Part shown: positions 21,180 to 33,373 of the stretch, one piece after another
Layout: each line of letters starts with the position of its first letter
Position numbering within the stretch: position 1 is the stretch's first letter
Assembly: GCA_946894095.1 (NCBI GenBank)
Contig: OX335651.1
Coordinates: 1,324,501 to 1,388,500 of the forward strand
DNA: 64,000 nucleotides
Direction: 5' to 3'
From: Incurvaria masculella
Lineage: Eukaryota > Arthropoda > Insecta > Lepidoptera > Incurvariidae
The notes under the pieces: generated by a model
Seen by the model: the letters and a program-made list of their open reading frames with translations, nothing else
What the model was told of the DNA's origin: nothing
The model's database searches: none
Position numbers and translations under genes: made by a program

Positions 21180-21838
21180 TGGCAATTGTAAGTAGTAGAT
21201 ATAACTGTGAAATCTTTTGACGTTTCTAACTCCTGCGTCGCAAAGAATGAATATAAATGTAACACAACACTGGTGAGGAAACTTGGATCAATTAGAACCA
21301 GACACGAAGAGACAGTATGCATAGTGGTGTTTATATTTTTAAAAAAATTAGCAATAGTTATGTCCAGTTTAAATGTTGAATTTCAAATTTATTTTTTTCA
21401 CCCTTTAATAAAGGTATTTACTGTAATAACTATGAGCACCAATTATAAAGCCAGATTTTTTTTCAGCTGTTCAATATCTTGACAATTCCCAATAGGTCTT
21501 TGATTTGCTTTAAAACCCATAACCCTCTGTGTAAACCAAACCCTTACTTGCCTGAGCTGGGGTTTCATACGTTGCGCCTACATTACATATTATTATATCG
21601 TGCCAAGAGCGCATATGTATGTGAGTGCGAGTCTGAGTGTGTGAGGGGGTGGATGGGGGTAGGTAGGGACGTTGTGTGTTGCTGAGTGAGATTAAGGGTG
21701 TGTGCGTGCGTGTAGGCTTGTCAATTGCGCATATTCGTGTATAGGGATGAATGTAAAACGCGCATATGGATGGGTGTCGGGATCTTTGTTACGGTGTGTT
21801 CACATTACGCGAATATTTTGTAACTGGTTATGGTGCTT
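21180..21838. other. No recognisable feature
   Basis: AT-rich to about 21540. At 21610-21730 there is a GT-rich simple tract (GTGAGTGCGAGTCTGAGTGTGTG type). Frames here are short and without motifs. Confidence 0.45.
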
Positions 21839-21839
21839 T

Positions 21840-21900
21840 TTTAACCGACTTCAAAAAAGGAGGAGGTTATCAATTCGTCTGTATGTTTTTTCTACAACAA
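21840..21900 (+). repeat. AACCGACTTC-type repeat fragment
   Basis: AACCGACTTCAAAAAAGGAG followed by GAGGTTATCAATTCGTCTGTATG is the start of an interspersed repeat that I recall as frequent in lepidopteran genomes. Only about 60 bases are present. Confidence 0.5.
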
Positions 21901-22234
21901 ACACAAACAATATAAATCGTTAATATTAATATTATTTCTGCCTACAGAATGAATCTCATAAATAAATAAGAGAAACAGCATCTGGTTTTCTGTAGCTGCC
22001 TCCTCCGTCTTGTGTCCCGCACCGCCCGTCTCTCCACTCTATGTGGATCGGGTACCACGAGCCGCGCCCCTGGAGCTGCAATGGGGTGCAGGGAGCGCAG
22101 GATCGAGAATCAGGAGCCGACCCTGAAACACAACATATTGGTGGTAAAAAGCAGTAATATTTCGGCATTAGCCGTTTTCCAACTGAATTTTATTTGTTAT
22201 GGTAACGGTGTTTTTAATTTAGACATCCTTGGAG

Positions 22235-22520
22235 GTGGATTACTCAACGATAAAATAAAAACTTATTTAATAGATCAGTCATCAGACATAGCTTGTTTCA
22301 TGAAGATTTATTATCAAATTAGTTTTTGTTAGATTTTTGACTAAAGCGATCCTGGTTTACTTTTAGCAATAACTCGTTTAAAATTTTCGTAAATCTTACC
22401 AAATCAAACATTATGCGCATTGTCTGCTTTGTGGACATGTTGCATCCTCCTCACCATGGAGCCTGTCTTTTTCTTTGAAATAGAGAAGGTCCTAGAGCGC
22501 AATAGCACGGGAAGGGATAC
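22235..22520 (+). mobile_element. TTAA-type MITE (GGTGGCCCA family), decayed fragment
   Basis: Matches the second half of the complete copy at 7088: GGAGGTGGATTACTCAACG, GATTTTTGACTAAAGCGATC, CTTACCAAATCAAACA, GTGGACATGTTGCATCCTCC and GAGCCTGTCTTTTTCTTTG. Both terminal repeats are gone. Confidence 0.8.
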
Positions 22521-22688
22521 CTTAAGGGGACATATGACCCTAGAACGACCGTATTCAGAATAAGAACTTACTAGCAAACACGACTATCAGAAAAACTTGA
22601 TATGGAACTATTTTATTTGTTAGTAAAGTTGTTCCTTGCCAATAAAATTCAAGCCTTTAACAGGTTTGAAAATTTTCAAAGCGCGATA

Positions 22689-23006
22689 ACTCCCCAACCT
22701 CTCTGAGCGCTGTTGGGTGACCAACCGTCGAGATTGGCCGTGGTTCGGATTCCACGTAAAACTGTAGGTTTCCTTCCTTGCTTACTAGGTGGTAGGGTAA
22801 ATCCCGCCCGGGTTGGTACCAACGCATTGAATAAACGATGGTCAAAGCGGAAATGAAAATTGTCCGGGTTTTAAATCCAGTTCAATGCAGCCGAGCAATA
22901 TAAGGAAGGTTCTGGCATGGCACCTAGTTCCCATGTGGTGTGTTGGGCTAATATCTGACGGTCAGTTTGGTATTATCCATCTATGTCCAGTTACATAAGA
23001 AAAAGA
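22689..23006 (+). mobile_element. 5S-headed SINE, head truncated
   Basis: The body is complete on the plus strand, from GGCCGTGGTTCGGATTCC to ATGTCCAGTTACATAAGAAAAA. Only the last part of the 5S-like head remains (TTGGGTGACCAACCGTCGAGA). Confidence 0.82.
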
Positions 23007-23159
23007 CATGTAAAAATATTTTTTAAGCTTATTATCATTTGCCTTGAGATTTTAATTTCGACGTGAACTTGTTTGCGATCGCTCAGCCAGTGTGTACCGA
23101 CCGCCGGACGCACATGTGTTCGTGCGAGGATGCGCGCATATGTGTGCATCGGCCAGTGA

Positions 23160-23300
23160 GGTGACACGCGTGGGATGAGTGCTCCCGGTGCGGGGCGGGG
23201 CGGGGGGGGGGGAGTGTGAGGGTGGGGTGGGAGAGGGGAGGGAGGGAGGGGGTCGTGATTGTGTGGAGCGGCGGCGGCGGCGGCGGAGGAGTAACTGCTG
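23160..23300. other. G-rich island
   Basis: Runs of 4-12 G and GGGAGGGAGG motifs are followed by a GGC trinucleotide run at 23271-23284. It could form G-quadruplexes on the plus strand. The Pro/Ser/Arg-rich frames on the minus strand result from composition. Confidence 0.6.
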
Positions 23301-23423
23301 GGAGTCGTGTAGCGAGCGAGGGTATTTTATTGGGACCGAGGTCCCTGGATACTGCCGCACCGAACCTGTAGGGTTGTTCAATTTCTATCGACGATATTTG
23401 GCTGATTTTTAATTTCAGTGATA

Positions 23424-23802
23424 TTTTTTTTTTTATGTGACTGGACATGGATGGCTAATACCACAAGTTCTATCATGGTATTAGCCCAACACACCACATG
23501 GGAACTAGGTGCCATGCCAGGACCTTCCTTATATTGCACGGCTACATTGAACTGGATGGAAAACACGGACAATTTTCATTGCCGCTTCGACCATCGTTCA
23601 TCCAATGCGATGATACCAACCCGGGCGGGATTAACCGTACCACCTAGTAAGTAAGGAAGGGGACCTACAGTTGGAATCCGAACCACGGCCAGCCTCTCTC
23701 AACGGTCGAATGGTCACCCATCCAAGACCAGACCGGACCCAACGTTGCTTAACTTCGGAGAGCGATCGCCGAAGTCTCGCGCCACTGGTCCACTGAGGCT
23801 GA
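23424..23802 (-). mobile_element. 5S-headed SINE, full length
   Basis: A T-run at 23424-23434 marks the A-tail. The minus-strand sequence has the body and a well-kept 5S-like head with GGATGGGTGACC and CCGAAGTTAAGCAACG blocks, ending in GCCTCAGTGGACCAGTGGCG. It is about 378 bp and close to the copies at 465-880 and 33439-33812. Confidence 0.88.
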
Positions 23803-24006
23803 CAATGTAAAAAGTAAGTATTAATATATATGTTAATGTTATTACTGACAGATATTGTTATACTTTTTCTTTGTTTGGATGAGCTGCGTTTTTTTAAAGA
23901 TACTTGACCTGTTAAACATTTAAATAAAAAATAGCTGAGTTCTTTCGTTAATTATACAAGTTGCTGCTATAAATTAAGAGAAATTAAATGTAAAATAATA
24001 ACCACA

Positions 24007-24495
24007 TAAGTATCGTCATTATATTAGCTCAATAAACCTCATTCCTTAAGGAATTAGGTGCCATGCCAGGACATTCTCTTTATGAGTACGTCTACGTTGA
24101 GCTGGATGGAGAACATGGACAATTTTTCATTGCTTATTCATCCATACTTTCATCCAATACGGTGGCACCAACTCGGGTGGGCTTAAGACAGTCGTGAAGT
24201 CAGCGCGAATCTGAGATTTGAAAATGTGTCCATTGGTCTCCCCCGCGCTCTGTACCTCAACACACAAACACACCCTCTCGCAGCAGAGGCATGACGACAT
24301 ACGTAGGTGCCTATAGATGCTGTAACATAACAGTTCAACGTAGGTTCTAAACCATGGAATAACTCACATTCGTAACGAAATGCACTTATCCAACTCAGAA
24401 AGAAAAATAAAGTGGTGCATGACCTTGGAGAGGATTTGAACCCATAACCTCTCGCATGAAAGACAAGCCCTCTAGCCCCTACACCATCAGCTGTA
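24007..24495 (-). mobile_element. tRNA-headed SINE with internal replacement
   Basis: The body part (GGTGCCATGCCAGGACATTC, then AGCTGGATGGAGAACATGG) at 24007-24190 and head part at 24343-24495 (complement: B-box-like GGTTCAAATCC and a GATGGTGTAGGGG-type A-box region) are separated by about 150 bp of foreign sequence replacing the middle of the body. Confidence 0.75.
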
Positions 24496-24499
24496 CATA

Positions 24500-25170
24500 C
24501 AAATTACGGGTTCTTGCTAAAATTTATAGCGAGTTTTTTGCATAATAATGACAAAATGTGTACATATTTCGAGACTTTCCTAACTTGATGATTCTTGTTT
24601 AAAAATTGTTACGGCTTTTCAGACTCTGCTGCTGCGTACGAACGTGGCGGATGCCTCCTTGACAACGGGCTGAATGATTGGCTCGAAACGTCGGAGAATG
24701 TCTCTTCCTGCCGCGTGGAAAGCTGTAACATTGATGATTCTTATCTATAGTTGAACCCGATAGGCGACGCGTCAACCCGAGCGGATCCGGGAACATTACT
24801 GAACAATCGTCTACACAATTCGAACGTAATTTGACAACCCTAGCGAGGTTAACTCACTCGATAAGGGCGTCGGTGTCATAACGCGTCAGAGTTGTTCTAT
24901 GTGTGGGAAATAATTTTATTATACGTCTATTAAGGCACCGCCGACACCGCGCCGCCACCCACGTAGCGCGATCGTGGCGACGTCGTCGCCTTAAGTACGT
25001 CAATACTGCGTAGCATGTTCGGCGGCTCTTGCTTGTGACTTGTTGATTCGATGCTTCTGGATTTTTTTCACTTTTCGTTTCACTGTTATGATTTAAGATA
25101 ATCAGTTCAACTATAGGATATACAGGTCAACAGTCGTCGCTGCGCTAACTGCGACCCTCCTAGTATACAC
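24500..25170. other. No recognisable feature
   Basis: G+C rises at 24930-25010 (GCGCCGCCACCCACGTAGCGCG). No coding, RNA or repeat signal is supported. Confidence 0.45.
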
Positions 25171-25174
25171 GTTA

Positions 25175-25517
25175 TTAGGGTTCCGTGCCCAAAGGGTGAA
25201 AACGGAACACTATTACTAAGCCTCCGCTGTCCGTCCATCCATCCGTCCTTCCGTCCGTCCTTCCGTCCGTCCGTCCGTCCGTCCGTCTGTCCGTCTGTCA
25301 CAGGGCTGTATCTCAGTAACCGTAACAGGTAGACAGCTGAAATTTTCTCAGAGTGTGTATTTATTTTGCCGCTTTAACAACAAATAGGTAAGATTAAAAA
25401 ATAATTAAAATTAAAGGGGGCTCCCATACAAAAAACGTGATTTTTTTGTTTTATTTTTTACGATGGTACGGAACCCTTCGTGTGCGAGTCCGACTCGCAC
25501 TTGGCCGGTTTTTTTGA
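25175..25517 (-). repeat. GACG-type repeat, complete
   Basis: Terminal hairpin side (TAGGGTTCCGTGCCCAAAGGG) at 25175, CCGT/CCTT array at 25227-25302, head CGACTCGCACTTGGCCGGTT at the right. It is full length in minus orientation. Confidence 0.9.
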
Positions 25518-25519
25518 TA

Positions 25520-28500
25520 AGTTTTTTACCCAGAGACGTCAATGGGCTTCCATACGTTATACTTTGGGAGGAATACCCTGGAAAGGAGTCCAATCCATAG
25601 TTTACAGACCCTTTAGATAAAAGATCCAGAGGATCGGCTGGTTCGGAATGTCGACAGTTAATGGGTGAATTCCCTGCCTGTTCTGCGTTGAAATGCTTAT
25701 TATTTCATACTACTACAACACTTTGCCACTCGATTTCGCTACTCTTGTTGGGACTTATTTACCCGTACCACAGAATAAGTAATAGTGCTCCCGTCAATTC
25801 CCAATTCCCAATTCCCGCCAATCTCGTCGCCAGCCCGCCCAAAATCAGCGCCATCCACTTTTCTGCCGTCTATCTGACAGTTTTAATATTGGTTTCATGA
25901 ATCGGTTTACATTGAAACTTAAACTTTTATACGCATAATGCAACATGATCTCACCTAGGTTGGTAATGACCTCATGAATCATTTCCTGATGTTGAAAGAC
26001 TGCTCTTGCATCTCGTGTTACGCAATATATGTAACGTAGACTTCAGATTTTGTCTTAAATGCCACGTGGTAGAATAGTCGGGATGGAATTCGGCCGGTCC
26101 AGTCGCAAACGGCTGCGCAGAACCAAAACTATATCGGATTTGGTTTCTGCGCAGCCGCTGGCGCCTGGAGGACAACATCCGTCCCGGGAAGTCGAAGGTT
26201 CTTTTAAAATCGAAATCATTATGTTTACATTTCATACCGGTTCAGTTTGTTTAAATTATATTGAAGTTGGAATTCTGTAAATTCAATCAAAAATCCTCTC
26301 AGTTATTAGACTCCTCCGGAAAAGAATAAATAAACACGTTGCGGACTTAGAGCCGACTGTCCATTTAGCTGCGGCCCACATCCCCTCCCCCGCCGCCTCC
26401 GCCGTCACCACCCCCGCACCCACCCTCACCCCCACCCCCCCGGCGGGCGGAACGAACCAATCGGAAGTTAGTCGCAAAATGCCCGCACTTCCTTAACTCG
26501 CCGCCACCACCGTATGCGCCTTGTGGTGGCTTTGTTACGACATAGTTGGACAGTGTTTAAAATATTAATAGCTACAGAGTCAATCTTAGCTCACGCAGAT
26601 GAAAACCTGAAATACTTTCAAAACCACTTGTTAATGCTGTAAAAAAATATTTTTAAAACTGCACATATAGATAAACAATAATAAACATCACGGGTGCCAC
26701 TTCTGGCTCTCGGGAACCGATGCTTGGTCTCAGGGTACCCAGCGGATGACTAATGTCAACCTGGTGTCCCTAATAGACCCGGTAAAAAAACTAAATTAAA
26801 CATGGGCCAGGAATAAAGCCATGCTAACATAAACAAAAAAACGCATAAAACTCAAATTGTTCGTGTAGCACTCAACAGGCGTCTCGTCACGGAGGCACTA
26901 AAACGTAACCGCAGCGGTAACGCACGAAAAAATTAAAGTTAATTTATTTATACCTGAACAAATGATAACATCGCACCGAATTTAACGTCAATATGTGTTA
27001 ACTCTAAGCTATTTAGTTCAGCCACTCGTCCGCACTCACCCCACCGCGCACGCACACTTACGCTCGCACACACAACACCCTCTCGCACACACCCTCTCAC
27101 TCACCCTCACACATACACCCGAAACCGTACACCGAGCCGCCGTGAACACATGGGCAGGGAAAAAATAAGGGCAAGTCCTGAGATCGGAATTATGTTGGGT
27201 GAATTGAGTGCTTCGTACTTTCGCGTATTCCATGGAAGCTATTCAAGACTTTGAGGAATAATGTGTTTATTTAAATAAGATGTCTTTCTGTATAAAAGGT
27301 GCCTCTGAAAAAAGTGTTATGACTGAAAATTCAGCATTAGCTAAACCTTCAAGCAAGCAATATCAGTTCTGAATAATATCGAATCGAAAGTGGGTAATTT
27401 GATGCCTTATTCTTCCACGTATTTCTAAGTTATGAGACGATAATTCTCACTCGCACTAAAATATAAATATCAAACAAACATTTCATTTCCTTGAAATCGT
27501 TTATTAATTGGAAAAGCCGGCGCCCAGTGTCCATTAAAACATCGAAAACTTCTCTGAACGCTCACCCCTACGCGTCCCCAAAAGATTACGGCGCGAGGCA
27601 GGCTGGCAGAAAATATGTTTGTGTGCGGGTACAAGCAAAAATACAACTGAAGACACAATTTTTCACGGCTACCCACACCCAGACAGCGCGGGTGTGGGGG
27701 GAGGGCGCCACCCTACGCACACCACCACACCACCTTCCGCACGCACACAGACGCACGTGTCGTCGGTTAGATTGAGCACTTCCAAGCAATCTTGAGCTGC
27801 ATCTGTAATGAAAGGAGCGCAGAGAATAAAAAGCTTCTTAAACGTTTTATTTTCCAACCGGATGGGCTTTTAGTAGTTTTGTTAATTGTATTGTATTGTA
27901 TTGTTTTATTGCATTCATAGGTAGGTAACCTACACTTAAACTTGTCAAGAATCGTTATGCTAAGTCTATGTCAAAAATATAAATGTCGCATACTCTATTT
28001 CCATGCATATAAGAACTGGCAAACATATTTTATTTTTACTTAAGTATGATATTCTAAAGTAAGTTATCGGCATTAAAATAATGTATTACAAAATAATAGA
28101 CGTTATTTAGTCTAGTCTATTAAATAATTGAAAAAAAAACATATTAATCATCAAGGTTAATTCAGTTTGGTGGTTCTTTTATGTTCGTTTTATATTATTA
28201 ATTATTTTTCTTATTTTCAAAGAAGTCAATCATTCATTCATATTTACAACCAGTGTCGTTTGAAGTAAAACAGACAAAGTGCATTGCTTAATTTATTAGA
28301 ATTGGTATTGTATGATGTCTATTGTGAATATTTATATAAATCTGTTATCGATAAGGCTCATAATAATAAAGTTTATTAAGGACGTGCAAAGTTTCGTGTA
28401 CACAATTAATAAAAAATAAATACACTTTGAGGATTTTTTTTGCAAATGCTTATTATAGCTATGAAAATATTTTCAGATGAAATGTGTTGTAATTATCAAT

Positions 28501-30230
28501 CACAATATTTTAACCGTTAAATGTCACTATTAAAAAAAAACGTTCATATTTTATATTATAACAAAAGCTAAAACAAATAATATGTGTACGGCTTTATTTA
28601 ACATTTCATGTATGCCTCAATGTCCATAAATTGTACTTTTAAACTATGTATACGTCTAATTACTCTTAAGAACTAATAATGTTATAACAATGTAACGATC
28701 GCATCTCACAGTGACATGCCATTTAATGACAGCAGGTGCATGACAGACGTGACAGTTCAACCGCACGCGCACACAAATAGAGACAACTCATTGACACGTC
28801 AAATCATTAGGGCGCGTTCACACCGAGATAAAGGTACAGCAGGGTCAACTTCAACACGCACAACAGGAAACACCGTGACGACTTGCACACAGCTGCGCCA
28901 CGGCGCGAGAGAGAGAAAGGACTATTCGAGGCGCGCTCCGCTCAACCGGTTAGACAGAGATCAAATATTGAATATCGTCCTTGGTAGAGCAGCATCGCGA
29001 ATGTGTTAATAATTCTACAATGGAAAATGATATTTAAAACTAGCAACTTAAGTTTGATTGTTCGAACTTTACTTAAACCGACATAGTTATTTTTGAATGT
29101 ACGATGAAATCAAAGGGGTGGAGTGGGAGATTGAGAGTCGAGGGGTTCGGTGGCTCTCGACTGTGGCAGATAATCAATATCCGCTTGGCTTGTGGACACT
29201 ATGTATGTTATTGTAGTGCCGTCCCGCTCGCGCCAACCCGCGCGTGGATATCTTCGTCCTTCGCGCTCTATTATCTGAAATGGACAGTGGCGTAGATTTG
29301 GTAAATGATAAGTGTGAGAAAGTATTTATCAGGACAATGAAGCGCGATATGTAATTATATTACCTATTTGGGCTGTTTCGATGTGGGGGGACGGTTTTTC
29401 CGGTCTCCGTCTGTGATATATTTTTATTGGCGAAACGCTCGTTGGGCAGACATTCATTTTATGCGGGTGGTTGTTTATTAGTGCGAACGGTTTTTAAGCG
29501 TCCGTGCTGTTGTATTATGAATCTACGTTCAGGCTTGTCATAGGCAAATTTGTCTTCAATCTTGAAAGCAGTATTTATTATTTGCCTTATGAAATTTTAA
29601 TTACCCGGGAATATTTTTTTATGTTAAAAATAAAAGGATTTTAATACTTTCTTTGCAATGTAATGATGTTAGATAACCATAGCATAGCATCTTTAGAAGA
29701 AAATAGGTTTTTTTTATTATTTTTAATTATAAATAATAAATAATAAAAGATAAGATAAGATAAGAAAGATAACAAAAAAAATAAAAGAAAACATATTTGA
29801 ACATATCCCCACATTAAGCAAAAATATTCCAAAAATGAAACCGATAGAATTGTTAACCAAAACAATGTTTTGTCACGAAATCACTAACCGTGAATTCAGC
29901 CCGCTCGGTGTCCGACATTGCCTTGCCACTCGTTGATAAACTAGTCGTAGGGAAAATCGTGTTTAATTTGACGGTAATTAATGTTTCCGATTGCGTCGAT
30001 CAACCAGTATGCCAACGAGGGCACATAGGTTGGCCCATTTGAACAGCGTGCGGCATCGTCTCATGTCCTTTTGTGACCTAAATAGAGAGCAAACTTAGCC
30101 ATCGCGGTGAGTTACTTACATTATGTTGGTAGCTTGTAGATCGGTACGGTAATTATTAAGGATACATATCAACCATCACACCGGGATGGACTGTAAAGGC
30201 TTCAAGTTTCCTCTACATTTTAAATGGAAC
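25520..30230. other. Long stretch with little recognisable structure
   Basis: Contains one hairpin (26110-26157), C-rich or CA-rich islands at 26370-26450, 27030-27125 and 27670-27750, and otherwise AT-rich sequence. A frame at 28716-29009 (97 aa; Thr/Arg/His-rich) has no recognised domain; it includes GGGCGCGTTCACACCG near 28810, which resembles a transposon end, but I found no partner end. No RNA gene or host exon can be supported. Confidence 0.4.
26110..26157. repeat. Near-perfect 18 bp hairpin
   Basis: CGGCTGCGCAGAACCAAA (26110-26127) pairs with 26139-26157 with a single one-base bulge; the loop is about 11 bases (ACTATATCGGA). GC-rich stem in an AT-rich neighbourhood; origin unknown. 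Confidence 0.8.
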
Positions 30231-30312
30231 TTTTAGGGTTATGTACCCAAAGGTTGCCAACGGAACCATATTATTATGCTTCCGGTGTCCGTCCGTCATG
30301 AACCGTAATAGG

Positions 30313-30336
30313 TAGGTTAGGTTAGGTTAGGTTAGT
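30313..30336. repeat. Short TTAGG-type array
   Basis: About four copies of GGTTA followed by an imperfect AGTAGGTTAGTTAG, exactly at the 3' junction of the inserted LINE fragment. This is the second telomere-type tract in the window. Confidence 0.8.
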
Positions 30337-30972
30337 AGGTTAGTTAGTGTTTATTGAATGAATGAATAAATTCTTTGAATGAATGAATAAATTCTTTATT
30401 GTGCATAACAAAAATACAATTTCAGAGAAAACATACAGCAAAACAACAATACTGCACAAAGGCGGACTTATCACTAAGAGTGATTTCTTCCAGTCAACCC
30501 TTGGGGTGATGAGGAAAGGCAATAGAAATATCTGTAGGTAGGTGACACACCAGAATTTGAAAAGAAAAAAAAATTAACTCCATAAACATACATATACCAT
30601 AATATATACATATTTATACATATAATTGAATATACTAATATATATGATACAATACACTAATACATATTATTATATCCACAAACCAGGGAAAAAAAACCTA
30701 TAATAACTATTACCATTGATTCTAAAATCAGTACTATTAGAAGGACAATAAAATTAAATATATATATACAGTGAGAACATTTTATCATCTTTACATTTCA
30801 TTGAAGTATAACTCCTTGACTTTAAGTTTGAAAGAGCTGATAGTTTGACAGGAGCGGACTGTGATCGGCAACGAGTTCCACAGACGTGCGGCATGAACAG
30901 TAAAGGAGTTTGAGAAAAAACACGTCGTATGGCGAGGAATCGCAAGGATACTGTCATTGCTAGATCGCAAAT
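30337..30972 (-). mobile_element. 5'-truncated LINE inside the GACG repeat
   Basis: The minus-strand 3' UTR ends in two copies of a roughly 20-base unit containing AAAGAATTTATTCATTCATT (about 30354-30398). The coding end lies at 30791-30960. Upstream ORF2 is missing, as usual for truncated LINE insertions. Confidence 0.75.
30791..30960 (-). pseudogene. LINE reverse transcriptase C-terminus, relic
   Basis: Frame ends ...SILAIPRHTTCFFSNSF, then VHAARLWNSLPITVR and FKLKVKELYFNEM before the stop at 30791-30793. FSNSF..AARLWNSLP is the hallmark of Jockey/CR1-type ORF2 ends. It is different from the relics at 11717 and 44107, so a separate family. Confidence 0.75.
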
Positions 30973-31124
30973 AGATTTGCCGCTATAATAACAAAAAGGT
31001 TAACATTAAAAATAATTAAGATTAAATATATACAATATATACAAAAAAAAAAGGTTTTTTAAATATTTTACGATGGTACGGAACAACTCGTGTGCGAGTC
31101 CGACTCGAATTTGGCCGGTTTTTC

Positions 31125-31580
31125 ATGTGAAACAATACCAAACTTCCCTAAAAAAACTACAATAAATAACGTCAAAAAACAAACAAAACTCAGCAACGGA
31201 AAACGGCACCAATCAATACAAATTGCACTAGACAGCAATCATCAACACCAGAAAACACTAAACAGCACCAAACAACACCTAGCAACTAGATGTAGGCTGA
31301 CCGGTACAAGCAGAGAGATGAGATGATATGAGACAACGGATAAGGTAAGCCAAAGGTAAGCCTTACTTGCATTCCAACTTGTCGGGTTCGAACAACCGGG
31401 GGGTGAAGTGCGGGGGTGAGCGGCGGCTACGTTTGAACTAGGCGACTACGCGCCGAGAGTAATAAAAACTTTAGCCGCGTTCGAATAGTGACTTATAAAT
31501 AATACAAGTGGTCCCACTGAATTTATTTTAAATCATGTCATATAAGGCGACTTTGGGATTTGCCGATCGTACGTCGTTTC
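31125..31580. other. A/C-rich then G-richer sequence, nothing recognised
   Basis: 31140-31290 is A/C-rich with AACAGCACCAAACAACACC-type short repeats. No coding signal beyond a low-complexity frame. Confidence 0.45.
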
Positions 31581-31582
31581 TT

Positions 31583-31815
31583 GAATATTAGGCCGTGGTT
31601 CCACCGGGGTTGGTACCCCCTAGTAGGGGAAGGGGACCTACAGTTTTACATGGGTTCCGAACCATGGAACAGCTCTCATTCGTAACGAAATGCACTTATC
31701 CAACTCAGAAAGAGAAAGAAAGTGGTGCATGTCCGGGCGAGGATTTGAACCCAGACCTCTCGCATGAAAGGCACGTCCTCTAGCCCCTAGATCAGGAGCT
31801 GTACAATAGACCACG
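31583..31815 (-). mobile_element. tRNA-headed SINE, 3'-truncated
   Basis: The minus-strand head at about 31720-31812 contains GGTTCAAATCCTCGCC (B-box) and CTAGGGGCTAGAGG near the A-box. The junction region (GTTTTACATGGGTTCCGAACC on the plus strand) and only the first part of the body remain, ending near 31590. Confidence 0.78.
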
Positions 31816-31954
31816 AGCTGTAAAATGTGAGATATGTTTTGTGAGCTGGATTTTTTTTGTTTATTTCTTATTGTTACTTTTAGGCTGGCTAACCTTTTAT
31901 GTCGAGCCATAGAGTTTAGACTTTGCGAGGACCTTTTCAGCAATGATTTTAGGG

Positions 31955-32330
31955 ACTTTGTCCCGTTGGTATTATTGTTTATTGTTTATTCATCATCCAT
32001 AGATAGTACACTGCACTCGGATTTGTCATATTTTATCATTAGCCAGTTCGGCACATCCCAGCGAAGAAGAACTGGCAAGAAACTCCGCTGGTTTTTTTTC
32101 AACGTCCACTTAGTCTATGTTAACAAAAGTATAAAGTACAGACAATTCATGTCATATGCAACAGTTCATGACAAATACCAGTTTATTTTTAAAGACCATG
32201 CCCGCCATCTAACATGTTGCCAAATTGGAGCAAGCCAGTCCCTACAAACAGCACCGGCGCATCACGCCGGGCACAGCCATCGCCTCCCTCAACCATATTT
32301 TAGGGAAAGAGGAGACCCGAACCTAGCGTC
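31955..32330 (-). mobile_element. LINE 3'-end relic (family L)
   Basis: Minus-orientation copy with the 3' hairpin (complement CCAGTTC/GAACTGG, loop start TTCTTCGC), the GTGCAGTGTACTATC block and the upstream AACATGTTAGATGGCGGGC segment. Uninterrupted, so it is a useful reference for the split copies. The plus-strand frame 31834-32379 is spurious. Confidence 0.78.
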
Positions 32331-32334
32331 GCCG

Positions 32335-33112
32335 CTAGCAAGGATCTTAAAGCGATGCACTACTCCAGTGGAAACATGAAAAAGTAGTGAAAACTTTGTA
32401 CGATCTAGTTTTAATACTATTATTTCTGTCATGAACTACTACAGTGACCTCTAAACAAGGAGTCAAAATACAAAATACATTCTTATTATTACAGCTAAAA
32501 AAACTATGTAATATTAACCCTTTAAATGCTACCACCTACAGAAAAAACACAGAGTACAATGGTTTGAGAGCAACCTGTGTAATAATATACGAATATGTTT
32601 CCTGTAAGAGATTCTGACCAACACCTACAATTAAATTAATTAATTAAGCGATGCTGAGTGTGGTATGGGCCACCTATTTTAAGTTTAATAAAATCAAGCA
32701 AAGGGAGGCAGCAAAAGATGATTAATTGTAAAAAGTCTGCTATACGCCAAAACCAAGCAAGTCATCTTTATATTCCTGCCTAATTAAATCTGGCGAAGAA
32801 GAGGCTCTTAATTAGATCCCCTTAATTCCGACTGGTTTCTGATAAATTATTTAGCAGCGTAGTTCCGTCGCCGTTCCAGCCAAGAAGCGCCCGCGAAAGG
32901 GTTCAATTCATTATTTACACTTCACTCTGCACATTCACTGAGGGCTCTCAACAAGGATCTTAAAACATCAATGGTGGAAAAAGGGAGTGCATAGCCAGTA
33001 GGTACGGAACGATTTGTTTTGTGGATATACAGTTTGAATATAAATATTGTTCCTCACCTAATTAAGCTTGATTTGTTATAGATATTTGCGTCTCGTGCAA
33101 CTTCCCTCTTAA
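32335..33112. other. No recognisable feature
   Basis: AT-rich with no repeat or coding signal that I can support. Confidence 0.45.
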
Positions 33113-33116
33113 TTTT

Positions 33117-33373
33117 AAAGGTTTCATACCCGAAGAGTGCCAACGGAACCCTATTACTAAGCCTCCGCTGTCCGTCCGTCCGTCCGTCTGTCACAGGGCT
33201 GTATCTCATGAACCATAATAGGTAGGCAGCTGAAATGTTTACAGAGTGTGTATTTATTTTGCCGCTATAACAACAAATAGGTAAAAAGTAAAAATACGTG
33301 ATTTTTGAGTTAAATCTTGCACGATGGTACGGAACCGTTCGTGTGCGAGTTCGATTCGAACTTGGCCGGTTTT
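33117..33373 (-). repeat. GACG-type repeat, near complete
   Basis: From AAAGGTTTCATACCCGAAGAG at the hairpin end, through a short CCGT array (33172-33190), to CGATTCGAACTTGGCCGGTTTT. The array is much shorter than in the copy at 8845. Confidence 0.88.

Larger units (their letters stand above)
30233..31123 (-). repeat. GACG-type repeat split by a LINE fragment
   Basis: The tail part lies at 30233-30316 and the body and head at about 30973-31123 (ATTTGCCGCTATAATAACAA to CTCGAATTTGGCCGGTTTTT). The region between, with its own coding relic, is an insertion, and some 30 bases of the repeat (GCAGCTGAAATTTTCACAGA region) were lost at the junction. Confidence 0.8.

Noticed and set aside
23052..23448. 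Pro/Ser/Arg-rich frames on both strands
   Set aside because: They overlie a G-rich island and are explained by base composition.
28716..29009. 97-codon open frame as a host gene
   Set aside because: No recognisable domain, low-complexity Thr/Arg/His content, and no splice or promoter support.
31834..32379. 181-codon plus-strand open frame
   Set aside because: It runs antisense through a LINE 3'-end relic, which is non-coding in its other copies.
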